Shown: piece after piece, positions 45,781-60,231 of the stretch | Layout of the letters: every line of letters begins with the position of its first letter | Numbering within the stretch: the first letter of the stretch is position 1 | Origin: Lytechinus variegatus | Lineage: Eukaryota > Echinodermata > Echinoidea > Temnopleuroida > Toxopneustidae | NCBI RefSeq assembly: GCF_018143015.1 | Contig: NC_054741.1 | Coordinates: forward strand, 52,653,048 to 52,717,047 | Length of the DNA: 64,000 nt | Reading direction: 5' to 3' | Position numbers and translations under genes: made by a program | Notes under the pieces: generated by a model | The model's input: only the letters and a program-made list of their open reading frames with translations | The model's database searches: none | What the model was told of the DNA's origin: nothing

Positions 45781-46639
45781 GTCATCAGGATAAGAAAACA
45801 AATAGGTGGTGATATCGAAAGATAAAAGGTGGAATGAATATAGGCCTACATCCTATCAAATGTACCCCATCCTCTCAACTATACCTTGTATCAACGTAAA
45901 TAGTATGATTGTCAAGATGGGCTCATAAACCCTATGCTTGAAGCCTCAACAACCAAGTAAACAAACTAACCAAGAAAGTTTGACCACTTGGCACTATAAA
46001 ACACTATGTTTCTACGATTATCGGAGAAATAATAAACAAGACATTCACACTAATAATGGGGAAGCAACAGAACAGGGGAGGGGGCACAAATATTTTGCCT
46101 ATTTCTCAAAATCGAGCAAGAAGTGCGAGCTATTTTTTTTATAATGTAGACCCCACTGACTTGTAAAGGAACCTGTTAAGGACTAGCTGTTTGCATTATT
46201 GGGCCATGGAAATTATATCTAACCAAATCAATATTGCGAGCGCGAAGGGCGAGCTGACAATTTTTTGAGATGATAACTGGACGTTCTATGCACTGTTTGT
46301 AATCATGAACTGGATGGCTATCTAATTAAACAATGAGAATTGAATTTTTAAGCCCCATGAGAACAGATAATTATCTCAGTCAACAGTTACTGCGAGCGCG
46401 TAGCGCGACCTACATTTTAAATTTTGAATAATGACCAGAAAGATTTATTTTAGTGACAAGAAATGTTGGGAGCTAACAGTGAATGGTTGAGAAAGTTTTC
46501 AAAATTTAAAGAACGAAAAAGCTGTTTTGGAGCACTTTGCAGCTTTAGTAGGATGCTTATGACAACATTACATTTTTTTATATTTCAGTATTTCGGGGGT
46601 ATGGGGCCAACTCACTTTGGGCAAATCCCCCCCCCCCCC

Positions 46640-46990
46640 TTGGTGTCGCCACTGGTCTGAGGCGGAGCCCCCGGATATTTTTTTGAACATTGCAGATGGC
46701 CACTGTTTTATCAAATCGCGGGTACATACACAACATATATTCAATTCAACGCAGTTGTGGATAATGATAAACGAAATGTTTTGAGGCAGCAAGTACAATT
46801 TAGCAAATATGGGGGGAAAATATGTAAAAGTTGCGGCAAGCGAGCGAAGCAAGTCAGAAAATTTTGGCCTTTTAGCATGATTTTGAAATTCAATTCTACC
46901 TTTGTGATAGTATAGCTTTCGAAATTTAGCCAAAGTCAACACTGAGAGGCTTTTTACGGTAAATCTAGCCAGAAAAAAAAAACCTTTTTA
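46640..46990. repeat. Dispersed repeat, copy 2 (reverse orientation)
   Basis: tgttttgaggcagcaagta, aatttagccaaagtc, gaggctttttacggtaaatc and ttaggttaggac mirror the words of 28740-29060. An adjacent patch has gcgagcgaagcaag. Confidence 0.45.
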
Positions 46991-47379
46991 GGTTAGGACA
47001 TAGTATAAATAAATCGGCTAGCTATTCGCGCACGCATTTATTGTTAAAATATATTAACCCATGCATCATATTCATAATTGCAAAATTGATTAATGTTCAG
47101 TTTCAGGCTTTTATATAAACAAGATTCGCGCTCTCAGGCTCAATAGATAATATCATTTTTATGAATTCTTAATCACTAAAGTATTTTTCAGAATGGAATA
47201 TCGACAAGTTTCATATCGCGCTTAGGAAGAGAAATAGGAAGATAGTCATTTTCATTTGATGACAAAATGTCCTTAGGATGTCCTGGTCCTAGGTAAAAAT
47301 AATAAACAATATCAGCTCGAGCAAGTTTGCGCTCGCATCTTTTATTAAGGTCCACTTCACAAAAAATATAGGCCTATAC

Positions 47380-47466
47380 ACAGTGCTTGAAGTTTTTGAA
47401 GTCTTTAACAGGATATTGTTTAAACTTTAACAAGTTGTTATAAAAGTTTCAACAATTTTTTTTACT
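47380..47466. repeat. Truncated CACTGTAAA-type MITE
   Basis: cacagtgcttgaagt, then gtttaaactttaacaagttgtt and ttttttttactgca resemble the copies at 7650 and 9205. Confidence 0.35.
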
Positions 47467-48755
47467 GCACTTCCTTGATCCGCACCTCCCCGGCGACGCC
47501 CCTGATTAAAGTGCATGAAAGCACCCATCATTCTTCCGACTCGCAATGAATCCCCAATGATTATCACAATGACCAAGATCAATCCAGATTAAAAAGGCCG
47601 TATAGGCCTACCACTTTGCCATTTCACACACAAAATATTCATTTAAAGGGGTACTCCGGGCTAAAAATAATAATAGGGCCCCTCTGAAAGAGTAAAAATT
47701 TTAATCAGCAAAACGCTGACATTTTCATCAAAATCTATAGTGAAAAAAAAGAGTTTATTTGGCAATATATATTGGCATATGCAATAGGTGAACTCATGAT
47801 TTAATGTCCCGACTTTACTTTTCTTATATTAACATGAAATAAAAATGAGTTCTTATTTTCACACTTGTGTGTAAAACGTGTTTTCCTTGTAACAAAATAC
47901 GTTTTAATGAACATCTTACACAGCAAATAATCACTCTTGTTTTCAAAAGTCTTGGAGGAGAAATTTAGAATAAACATGATTTTATAATTAAATACCCGAT
48001 GGGGTATGACATCTTCGGCTCGCTCACTTAATTCATGAGGAGATTAGTGAAGCAAAATATAAAATTGTCATCCATTTGTTTTTCATGATGTTTCAATGTT
48101 TTGTCAGTCAAATTCTACTCAACTCATGTTCAAATCAAGCATCAGAGGACATGAAATGTTACTATGTACAGATACATGCTCTATCTCTCAAACATATCAT
48201 TTTTTGTGTTTCGTAGCATGTGGTTGAAATGTTTCATGCATATAAGTTTGTAAATCAGTCCTGTATCATGTTGAGTAAATTTTGAACTTGATTTGTTTCT
48301 GAGAACCATGCGAATGTGCATGCCTATATAGGTCCTTTAGTTCTTTTATCAAACCTTTTATCGAGTTTTAAACTGATCATTATTGCATTACTTTTTATTT
48401 TTGTATCATGCTTAAATTTATATATTTTGAACTTTCCTCCAATTAATCTCTAAGAGAACAAATTTTTATTCATTTCAGTAAAGGTAAGTAGTGGTTAGAA
48501 TAACTCTTCGTATTCATCTAATTAATAGTATGAGTGTCATGATTATATGAACATGACCCCTGGGAAGGATCAGCCGGCAAGCTTTTGGCGGAAATCTGTG
48601 AATTCCAAAAGTATGATTTCGATGCGACAAAAGATTACGATATAGCGCCATCATAAACTTCACTTACCGGTACGTAACTTTGTTATTGTTTTGATAGATA
48701 TGCAAATTAGCCAGTCCGCATTGTATGGTGAGGAGTAATAATCCTCAAGACAACT

Positions 48756-49220
48756 ATGATTAGGGCACGGAATTCCCTGATTCGGGCAACTGGACGAACC
48801 TACAGTTCAGTTAACCTAAATAGATGTCTTTCTCATCAGTTTTACTACCACCACCACTGGCAACAAGATGTAACTGGGAGAAGTCGCAATTGTGGAGCGG
48901 GAGGCGGAGCTGGAGGTGTACTTGGGACGAGTTCTCGGCAGGACAACTCCGGGAGCTCCCCGGCCTTCTGCGCCCTGCGGCTTCGGAGCTCTCCGAGTTA
49001 CAGGCAGTATAGCAGCGGCCGTCTCATGAATGGATTTATAGAAGACGATCTACTAAAGAAAGAAATATTGGTTCAGGGAGCAGATGGTAAATCGCCTCCT
49101 GTGATTGACTTCAGTAAAGCAGAAATTATTTTTAAACAGAAGGCAACTGAGGAGCTAGCAAGGAGTCTGGTGGTGCTGCAAATGTGCAGCTTCAACTTTT
49201 TTGTTGATAATAGTTTGAAG
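48756..49220 (+). CDS. prodh2: prodh2 exon 1: targeting peptide and N-terminus
   Basis: 155 codons, donor gtaaga. After the targeting segment come a Gly/Ser-rich stretch and VIDFSKAEIIF, then ATEELARSLVVLQMCS, the start of the conserved region. The first 95 or so residues are not conserved by eye. Confidence 0.83.
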
Positions 49221-52200
49221 GTAAGACTAAGACCATGCAAGTCGTCTGCTGATGAGGTCTGGAGGGGGGCGGGGCAGGAGGGTGGTATAGGTGGATGGAA
49301 TGGGGACTATCTCCCTTGAGACTCGACTGACCAGGCTAGAGCTATAATTGAAATTAAATGCATCATTCTTGCTTAGAAATTTATATCTTGATGTTTAATT
49401 AAGATTTTCATATTTTAATTAGATAATTATCTACAAAAATAGGCCTACTCAGCACATTTCTTTGTTATGAAAGTTGTCATATAGGTTTACATAATTATAA
49501 ACATGATCTAGTGTGTTAGACAAGAAAAAGAAAATAGAGTTTCTCTTTCAAAATGTTATACATGTTTTTTCTTTCCTTAAATTTAAGTTTGATTTTGTAT
49601 GTAGGCCTTATTGTTGTAATATGACTCATAATTGTTGTATATATCATGATTTTGTTGATTCAATAATGAATGAATATAATTTATATGTATTAAATACTAG
49701 TAAGTCTTATTTCAGATGTTCTGACACTGATATTGCTCATCTAATATTGTCTTACCAGTTAGTGGTCAGATCATAAATTGTAGTTTGAGTGACAGGTCAT
49801 TTGAAAGTTGGAACTCTGAGTTGAGGCTGAAAATGATGGATTTGATAAAGTAAAATCAGGCAAAAAAAAAACCCAAAAACAAAACTGAAATTTTATCAAA
49901 GTTGGACAAGAAATAACATATTTTGTATGAAATTTTAGAGTTTTGCATTAATATTCAGTTAAAACAGGTTTAATTATCATCTCCCATCTTATTCTTTTTT
50001 TTGGCCTAAATATAGGATTGACTGCTACTTTAGTGTTTAAGACATTAATTGCTAGAGCTTTGTTATAAATACACATATATTTGTTGCTAAACTTTAAAAT
50101 TCAACAACTTTATTATTTCAATTAGATTTTGTTGAGATTTTCAGCATTTAGCTCACTTTGTTTTACACTTTTACTCACTGTGTATTGTTATTATTTCTGC
50201 TTGGCGGAATATTTAAAGAATTTCAAAAATATTTGTAATTAAGATACTGTTTGATAAATGAATTTTGGCATCGTTTTTTTTCTTCCAAATGCTTACTCAT
50301 TATTTGATGCAAGTAGATATTTAAAAATGGAAAATCTGATAAACTTTCAATATAAATTCATTCTAGCATAAATCTTAGGGATTATGTCAGTTATGTTAAT
50401 CAAGCTTTTGATGAATACTTGTAATTTATGTTATACAAACACTGATAGAGCCGTCCTGCTCTCAAAAATTGATGCTTGATTATGCCATTTGAGGTGATTA
50501 TTCTACCCAGCAGTAGTCCCAGATGCAATTAAATACACCAAACCAAGTGAACATTCATGTTCAGTTTGTTTTTGTCTCACCTGCGAAGCAAAGTGAGACT
50601 ATAGGCGCCGCTTTTCCGACGGCGACGGCGGCGGCGGCGTCAACATCAAATCTTAACCTGAGGTTAAGTTTTTGAAATGACGTCATAACTTAGAAAGTAT
50701 ATGGACCTAGTTAATAAAACTTGGCCATAAGGTTAATCAAGTATTACTGAACATCCTATTAGAGTTTCATGTCACATGACCAAGGTCAAAGGTCATTTAG
50801 GGTCAATGAACTTAGACCATGTTGGAGGATTCAACATCGAAATCTTAACCTGAGGTTAAGTTTTTGAAATGTCATCATAACTTAGAAAATATATGGACCT
50901 AGTCCATGAAACTTGGACATAAGGTTAATCAAGTATCACTGAACATCCTGCCTGAGTTTCACGTCACATGACCAAGGTCAAAGGTCATTTAGGGTCAATG
51001 AACTTTGGCCGAATTGGGGATATCTGTTGAATTCCCATCATAACTTTGAAAGTTTATGGATCTGATTCATGAAACTTAGACATAATAGTAATCAAGCATC
51101 ACTGAAAATTTTGTGCAAGTTTCAGGTCTCATGATTAAGGTCAAAGGTCATTTAGGGTCAATGAACTTTGGCCGAATCGGGGGGTATCTGTTGAATTACC
51201 ATCATAACTGAAAGTTTATTGGTCTAGTTCGTTAAACTTGGACATTAGAGTAATCAAGTCCTGTGCGCGTTTCAGGTCACATGACCAAGGTCAAAGGTCA
51301 ATGAACTTTGGCCGAATTGGGTGTATCTGTTGAATTACCATCATAACTTTGAAAGTTTATGGATCTGATTCATGAAACTTGTACATAAGAGTAATCAAGT
51401 ATCACTGAACATCCTGTTTGAGTTTCAGGTCACATGATCAAGGTCAAAGGTCATTTAGGGTCAATGAACTTTGGCCGAATCGGGGTATCTGTTGAATAAC
51501 CATCATATCTCTGTAAGTTTATTGGTCTAGTTCATAAAAAGTGGACATAAGAGTAACCATGTATCACTGAACATCTTGTGCAAGTTAGAGTAGTATTCAA
51601 AGTCAGCACTGCTGCTATATTGAACTGCGTGATGCAGGTGAGACGGCCAGAGGCATTCCACTTGTTTTTAATTATTGTCCGAATTCTTAAATATTAGGAT
51701 TATTAGGTAATTTATTTTCTTGCCTGAATAAAGTTTGGCTGAGACCCAGTGATCCTGTTAGTCTGTCTGTTATTTATGTTAGGTTTAGGGTTAGCTTCAG
51801 CATAGGGAATATTGTTAAACCCAGGGTTGAGGTTGGTCATTTCATTTAGTGTGTGGAAATTAGAGTGGAGCAAATGTTGTACCCCTCGATAACAACCGTG
51901 CTGTCAATTCCAGGGATTGAAAACTATTTGTTTCTTTTTTTTTTTGCATGCTCTCAGCTGATGAGCTTAGGCCTTCGGGTCTTGGGTGATACCCTCTTTT
52001 CAGCACTCATGAGAGCGTCCTTCTATGGCCAGTTTGCTGCAAGTCCGCAGTCCGTCACCCAGGTAGCCAAAAAATTCAGCGATGCCGATATTGCCCCTAT
52101 GCTTGCCACAACCGCTGAAGAGAAAGTGGGAGACAACCCAGATACGTGAGTACACAAATCTTATCAAGGCATAGACTATGTGACTTGAGAGAATGGCAAA

Positions 52201-55200
52201 TATGTATAAATTCTGTGGTGCTATCTGCATAGGTCGAACTTGTCGAAGTTATATTAATTCAAAGATGAGGTAATCGTATAAGAGACATATTCAAATTATG
52301 TCTGATATTCTGATAGGGCTTTAGCAGAAAATGTTGCATTAGTGAATGAAACAATTAAATTACAAGGCAGTGCAGAAAGGAAAGAGAGATGGAGAGAGTA
52401 GAGAAAGAGTAAATAAAGAAAGGCATGCAGGAGACAGAAGAAACAAAAGAGGGAATCGTGGCCAGTAATAAAGAGGAGTGCTGAAGGCCGTGGTTTTGTT
52501 GACCTTTGGCTATTTCAAATTAAAGGCCTGCTTTCACCGTACATCACCTGTCCATGAAGAAAAATCCCTTTTTCGTGTTTGACATCCAATGATATATCCC
52601 CTCCCCCTCTTTCAGCATAAATGAGGCAAAGTACGATAGGAATGTAGAAACAATGCTTCTGTGTCTGGATATGCAGCTTGAAGTTGCTCGACCCAATCAA
52701 CCAATCCTCTCTCAACTCAGAGTCACATCGTATATCAAGGCAGATCTTTTGGTAGGTAGCTGTAACCTCGACCTTTCCTTTTTTGGGGGGTGATGTCATA
52801 TGTGAGCTGTTTCTTATCGTGAATATGAAAAGTCAATAAAATGTCATTTTCTCAAAAAATTAGAATTGAGTTTTATTATACCTTCAGTATACCAACAGAC
52901 AAATTATTTCACATCCACTCCTGAAAGAAGAAAATTTGTAGTCATCATAAACAATTAAAAAATTGGAATTTATGCATTTTATATAGCAGCTGCTCATATA
53001 TGATGCCACAAATAAAAAAAAATCAAATTCCAATTACAACTTTCTTAATCTTTACAACAGTCTTTTCATCAGGGTGAACTTCCCCTTTAATAAAGTTAAA
53101 TTTAGGATTGCTCTTTGTTTAAATTATAGATAGCAATTAATTTGACTTTTGTATATGTTTTGCTAGAGATTACATATCATAGTATGTATCCACCCAGTTA
53201 ATTCTATCTTATTGGCCCAAATCTAGACCCCCCCCCTTTCAATTGAAATTCATTGTATTTCCTTCAAAGAACTTCTGTACTTGATTGAATCTAAAACTTA
53301 GGAGTAAAATTAGCTCCCTTGAAGGGAGATCCAAATGATGTGGAAGTTGAATAGTAAGATGAATAAAATGGTGACAGTTTGAAAGAAATAAGATGTTGAA
53401 TGAGAAGTTTTATTCCAATTCCCGATCCGATCCGATTTTCCCCTTTTTTCTACATTTTCCGAACTCCGATTTTTGACCAGTGGGGAAAAAATCGGATCGG
53501 AAAAACCAAAACATAACAAGACAAAAAAAAAAAACACGTGGCGACATGTTTGCCGTCAAAATGCGCTGGTGATTTGTTGTGATCTCAGACAAAAGCGGTG
53601 GGAGGAAAAGAAGATAAAGGGGAAGAAAATTATGATTTGTTTTTATCTCCGATATTAGCGGAAAGGCAGGTGGAGAAGATTATGATTTGTTTAGATCTCC
53701 TACATAATCGGGGAAGAACAAAACGATGATGATGATAATTGGTGATAATTTGTTTTGATCTCCGACAAGAATGGAGGAAGAAAAACAGCGAAAAGACGAT
53801 ATGTTTTGATCTTAAGCGGAGGCAAATAAGATTTAGTTGAACACGCTGACATGCGCGGTAATATTTACGACTATCTGACTATACGTCCTCTAAGAGTTTA
53901 CGATTACCTCCGCTATCACTACGATGTTGTAGAGAAGGTGAAAATCATGGTAAACAACTCTGGGTAATAATGCGTCTTTTTCGGGAGGTCATGCGACCTT
54001 TCAGAGTTTACGATTACCTCCGCCATACGATGTTGTAGAGAAGGTGAATATCATGGTAACCAACTCTGGGTAATAATGCGTCTTTTTCGGAAGGTCATGC
54101 GACCTTTCAGAGTTTACGATTACCTCCGCCATCACTACGATGTTGTAGAGAAGGTGAATATCATGGTTAACCACTCTGGATAATAATGCGTCTTTTTCGG
54201 GAGGTCATGCGACCTTTATGAGATTATGATTACCTCCGCCATCACTACGATGTTGTAGAGAAGGTGAATATCATGGTTAACCACTCTGGATAATAATGCG
54301 TCTTTTTCGGGAGGTCATGCGACCTTTAAGAGTTTAGATTACCTCCGCCATCACTACGATGTTGTAGAGAAGGTGAATATCATGGTAAACAACTCTGGAT
54401 AATAATGCGTCCTTTTTGGGAGGTCATGCGACCTTTAAGAGTTTATGATTACCTCCGCCATCACTACGATGTTGTAGAGAAGGTGATTATCACGGCAAAC
54501 AACTCTTGATAATAATGCGTCTTTTTCGGGAGGTCATGCGACCTTTATGAGATTATGATTACCTCCGCCATCACTACGATGTTGTAGAGAAGGTGAATAT
54601 CATGGTTAACCACTCTGGATAATAATGCGTCTTTTTCGGGAGGTCATGCGACCTTTAAGAGTTTAGATTACCTCCGCCATCACTACGATGTTGTAGAGAA
54701 GGTGAATATCATGGTAAACAACTCTGGATAATAATGCGTCCTTTTTGGGAGGTCATGCGACCTTTAAGAGTTTATGATTACCTCCGCCATCACTACGATG
54801 TTGTAGAGAAGGTGATTATCACGGCAAACAACTCTTGATAATAATGCGTCTTTTTCGGGAGGTCATGCGACCTTTAAGAGTTTATGATTACCTCCGCCAT
54901 CACTACGATGTTGTAGAGAAGGTGAATATCATGGTAAACAACTCTGGATAATAATGCGTCTTTTTCGGGAGGTCATGCGACCTTTATGAGATTACGATTA
55001 CCTCCGCAATCACTACGATGTGTTAGAGAAGGTGAATATCACGGTAAACAACTCTTGATAATAATGCGTCTTTTTCGGGAGGTCGTGCGACCTTTAAGAG
55101 TTTACGATTACCTCCGCCATACGATGTTGTAGAGAAAGTGAATATCATGGTAAACAACTCTGGATAATAATGCGTCTTTTTCGGAAGGTCATGCGACCTT

Positions 55201-58200
55201 TATGAGTTTACGATTACCTCCGCTATCACTACGATGTTGTAGAGAAGGTGAAAATCATCTCTAACAACTTTGGATAATAGTGCGTCTTTTTCGGGAGGTC
55301 ATGCGACCTTTATGAGATTACGATTACCTCCGCCATCACTACGATGTTGTAGAGAAGGTGAATATCATGGTAAACAACTCTGGATAATAATGCGTCTTTT
55401 TCGGGAGGTCATGCGACCTTTAAGAGTTTACGATTACCTCCGCCATCACTACGATGTTGTAGAGAAGGTGAATATCATCGTAAACAACTTTGGATAATAG
55501 TGCGTCTTTTTCGGTAAGTAATGCGGCCTCTAAAAGTTCACGACGGACTCCGCCATCACCACGATGTTATAGAGAAGAGGCCTATCGTTGATCGGCGGTA
55601 GTGTCGCGCGCTGGAATGTCATTATCTTATTTTCCTTCCTCCGATTATGTAGGGAGATCAAAACAACTCATCATCTTCTTCCTCCGCTTTTGTCGGAGAT
55701 CAAAACAAATTCTGCCATCAGTGTAGCGTGCCGCATTTGTCCACGCGCCGGCCACATACAAATTTTAATGTATTTTTTTGTTTTTGAATATCTTCCGATC
55801 CGATATCCGAACCGATTCCGATTTTAGGAGCAAAACTTCCGAACCGAACTCCGATTTTAGGAGCAAAACTTCCGAACCGAACTCCGATCCCGTAATTGCT
55901 CTAACTTACAACATTAGTTTGATGTCCCTTTATGAGTTAATAAATCTAAGAGAGGTTTCAAACAACTGTTACATTTTCAACATGTATTGTAAATCTAGGC
56001 CAATATTATTTTGGAGAAAACATAGATTTTAAAAAGTCATGAATACATTTGAAAAGGAATAATATGCATTGATTTTTTGTGTGTCCAACCTTTATAGGCC
56101 AAACTGTCTGATATTCTTGCAACCATGGATAACAACTTCTTGATGGACAGCCCTGTTTGTGTCGCTAACTTTAAGAATGGTCTAGATGGCAACTTAATGG
56201 TATGATATAATATTTTACTTTAAATTTTTCTTGAAAAATCATGAAGTACCTATATGAACACAAACACACACACACAAAAAAAAGCCGATCAAATCATAAT
56301 GCAACAAATCAAAATCATAACATAATAAATGTACATCTTGTCACTTTGAGCTCAGTAGATGCATTCATCACTGATTAGATTGTAAGCCAGACTACATTTC
56401 ATTTTCATTCTCTCATTATTATTTACATATTTACACTAATTAAAAAGAGGAAGTAATCAGTTTTTCGTCAAATTTTGTAATAAATCTCAAAACCAGGTCC
56501 TAATTAAAACAAGCGCTGTAATGTGTCAAATGTTTTTCTGTACTGTTTTATGTTCACTTTCATTTTCTGCTTTCAATTGTAAAATTGTACAACATGAAAT
56601 TGATGACTTGTTCCATTTGCATACGTACATTGATATTCATTTTATTACGTACATGTACATTTAGCATTTGGTGTTTTTCTCTATGTGTTGACAATGTTGG
56701 GTGATTCGATTTGTTATTATTACCTCCTATTTCTCCTATGCACATTTTCCCACATTCGTTAAAATGTAAACAATGAATCAAGTTACTAGATGTGCAGTGC
56801 AGTCCTTCGGTCTTTCAATCAGAGTTCTGCCTGTTTCTCCAACAACAGGCAGAACTCTGAACAACCCACTGAAGGAACATAAAAGAGGCCGCAGATTGAA
56901 CAATCCATTCGTTTCAACTGACATACATATAGCACAACACGCCCTCAATATAGGTCACAACATTGCATGGATGATGCCCCCAAATTTGACTGAGAGTAGC
57001 TTCAAGAAAAGAAAGGTGAAAAAATCACTGTGGATTAAAAGGATTAACCCATTCAATAGAGGCTCTTCATAGCTATTGTCACCCATCTTTGGTCCAGTAA
57101 TCAAGAGACTTGTACATGATTTTTCATCATTTATCGTTACATTTTCAGATCCTCCTTTTTAGAAATATAATGGTGCTTTTATCAAAATTTCTTTTTTATT
57201 TGTAACCTAATTGGTTTGGGGTTCTGTTTCAAAGTACTTTTCAGGTTGGCATCATTATTATCAACTGAATATACATTATTGTTTATATTTTGTAGGATAT
57301 TCCAGAGTTAACTGATGCTGAGTTAATCCATCTCAGGAATGCTCTTAAAAGAATGGATGTTGTTTTACAGGTAAAGCACACATGTTCCTCTTTTCTCCAT
57401 CACCTCTTGAAAAGCCAAATTGAAGACTAGTTTTGTTTGACCTGAAAAGGATTTGTTAAAGATTATGTAAAAATGTATATGTACGTGTATGTTGATATTA
57501 ATAATAAACAAAAAAGCAGAATCACATTACACATATGTACTTGCACAATTTTATTACCTGGAATACCTATAAAGATATATGTCTGATAGGGGAAAAATTA
57601 CACAACAAGCACTGGAAACCAAAAAAAAAGGATCCCAGGGAAATCTCCATTTGTTGCAGTGTTAATGCTTATCCAATGTCACAGATTCGGGTAGTAAGTT
57701 ATGAAAGGTAGCCCTAAAAAATTACTACTTTGGGTTTTTTGTCTGCTGTCTGAAGATTATCTAGATGCTTTATTGGCATTCTTCTCTTTTTACTATGCCA
57801 TGAAGCAGTCAGACAGAAGCATATTAATATATGTATTATATATGTAGAAGAGGGTGCTGTGAAACTGCAGTGCTTCCACTCTTCCTGGAATCCAGGAAAT
57901 TCCAGGAAGTTTTGCTATTTTCCAGGATCATTCCAGGAAGTTTTCCAGGAAGTATATTATTTTCGAATATTATGTCAAAATCTATCACAAAATTTGATCA
58001 TTTTGATTAAAATCTTAAAATTTTTGCTCGCTTGCTTCGCTCGCTTGCAACTCTTTATAAACTTTGCCCGTTACGTCATGTTTCGCCCCTCAAAATTTTT
58101 GGACCAATTACGGCACTTGGCCATATACATGTAGGCCTAGCCTATTTCATTTTTTTGTGTGTATAGAAGAGAATTATAACTTACGGAAAACAGGAGAACT

Positions 58201-60199
58201 ACTCAGAAAATTCCAGGATATTTTGTAAAATTCCAAGAACTTTCAGAGTAAATTCCAGGAAGTTCCGTTTTGAAAAGTGGATGCACTGTGTGAAAGAGTG
58301 TTTGAAATTTTTTGATATTATTATATTATACTTGAATTCCTGACCATCACATACCGGTACTCTTTTTTTTAACAGAGAGCTATAAAGAATGGAATAAAGA
58401 CTCTGGTAGATGCTGAGTATGTGTCTGTCAATCAAGCAATGTCACTGATAACACTAGCTATGATGAAGAAATACAACAGCAAAGAGCCTCTGGTGTGGAA
58501 TACATACCAGTGCTACCTAAAGGTAAGGGTCACATATAGGGCTAGATTTCAAGACAGCTGTCAAGAATTATCTATTTTCATTGTTGTGGCATAATATAGT
58601 TTCATTCAATGATATAATACCATGCAACTATGTGACATAAATATACTCTAGAAATGTAATTTCATTTTATTTAAAAGTAGAATGCAATATGCACTATATA
58701 TAGTGTAGTGTATAGTATAATGTGGCATGATAATGCAGAATAACATTGTAATTTAATGAAAGTCAAATTAATGATTTGTCTGATTTCTTATAATATAATG
58801 TACATGTATATGTAGTAGTTCAGAAATTCTGAATCCTACATTTTGGTTTTAACATTAATTACAGTATCAAATTTTGACAGTACATGGAAAAGAGTTGGGT
58901 TTGGTTAGAATAAACAAAACTGTAATAGTGTTCATACATCATGCAAGTACACATTGTTTTGCATTTGATGTAGTCCAATAAATATCAAATTGGTGAATAA
59001 AATCAGAATATGTAAAAGAAAATTAGGATTTAATTCCTCACTGTATAAAGACAATTGAGACCACTAGGCCTACATGACATTCATTTTCGCAAGTTGAATA
59101 TTGCTCTTTCTATTTCTAATCAGACATTCCGTTCCCTATCTGATTTCTGGTCTACCCTAATGGGATATTTGATACAATACAGATGCTTTGAACCTGCATA
59201 GACTTTTGAACTCCCTACTTGGGTATCCTTATTCTTACATGGACATTTACTAACCTACATGGACGATTGGTTCCAATCAATAGACATTTGACCTAGAAAA
59301 CTTGTACATTGACCAGAAACCTATTACATGTACGTGTCAACAGAATGCTTGATTGAATTCTAGAGAATTGTAATCCGATTTCAATTTATTGAAAAAAATC
59401 AAGCAAGCACAATGTAATATATATCGAAATCAGAGCAATGATAAAGATCAATGGCATTTAACTTTTGCTATATACTGCTATATACTGACTGCAATTTTTG
59501 TTTTAATGTAGGAGGCTATGGCGAACATGAAGAAGGGCTTGGAAGTCGCAGATGCAGAAGGGTTTAAGTTTGGAGTGAAGGTGGTCAGAGGGGCGTACAT
59601 GGAGTATGAAAGGACTACTGCCAGATTAGAAGGCAAGCCAGGTCAGTAGTGTGCAGACCTGCTAGAGACATCTAGTAGTAATGGTGATGATGATGATGAG
59701 TATAGGAAAAGGAGGAGGAGAATAGGGGAGGATGTTTGGTATTGGTATTTGAGGTTAATAACAAACAGTGGAATTAAAATAAATATAATGATATTAGAGT
59801 AAATGAGGACTTATAATTTATACTTATACTTACAACCATTACTAGAGGACATTATTCACTGTGGATAATAATGGAGATGGTGGTCCTGATGATGGAAGTG
59901 AAGAAGGAGCAGAAAAAGGAGGAGAAGATAAAGGAGAAGAAGGGAGGAGGATGTCGGTAGCAAACAGTAACCAAGGCAATGTTAGAGAAGGGGGGAATGA
60001 AGATACATCCCAAAAGTGATAATATTCGATGTTGTTCATGGTTATAAGACATTATTCACTATTGTAACAATGGGAATAGTAGTGGTCGGAATAGTGGTGG
60101 TGGTGGTGATGATGATGATGATGATGATGATGGTGATAGTGGTTGTGGTAGTGGTTGTGATGATGAGGATGATGATGATGGTGATGATGATGGTGATAA

Positions 60200-60231
<32 letters not shown>

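Larger units (their letters stand above)
40332..48755. other. npepl1 3' UTR and spacer to prodh2
   Basis: No coding exon recognised. Contains two inverted-repeat elements, a SINE, and repeat patches near 45000-46990 and 47640-47760 (aaaggggtactccgggct). Poly-C/G runs occur at 45100 and 46630. The remainder is AT-rich with no feature I can support. Confidence 0.5.
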
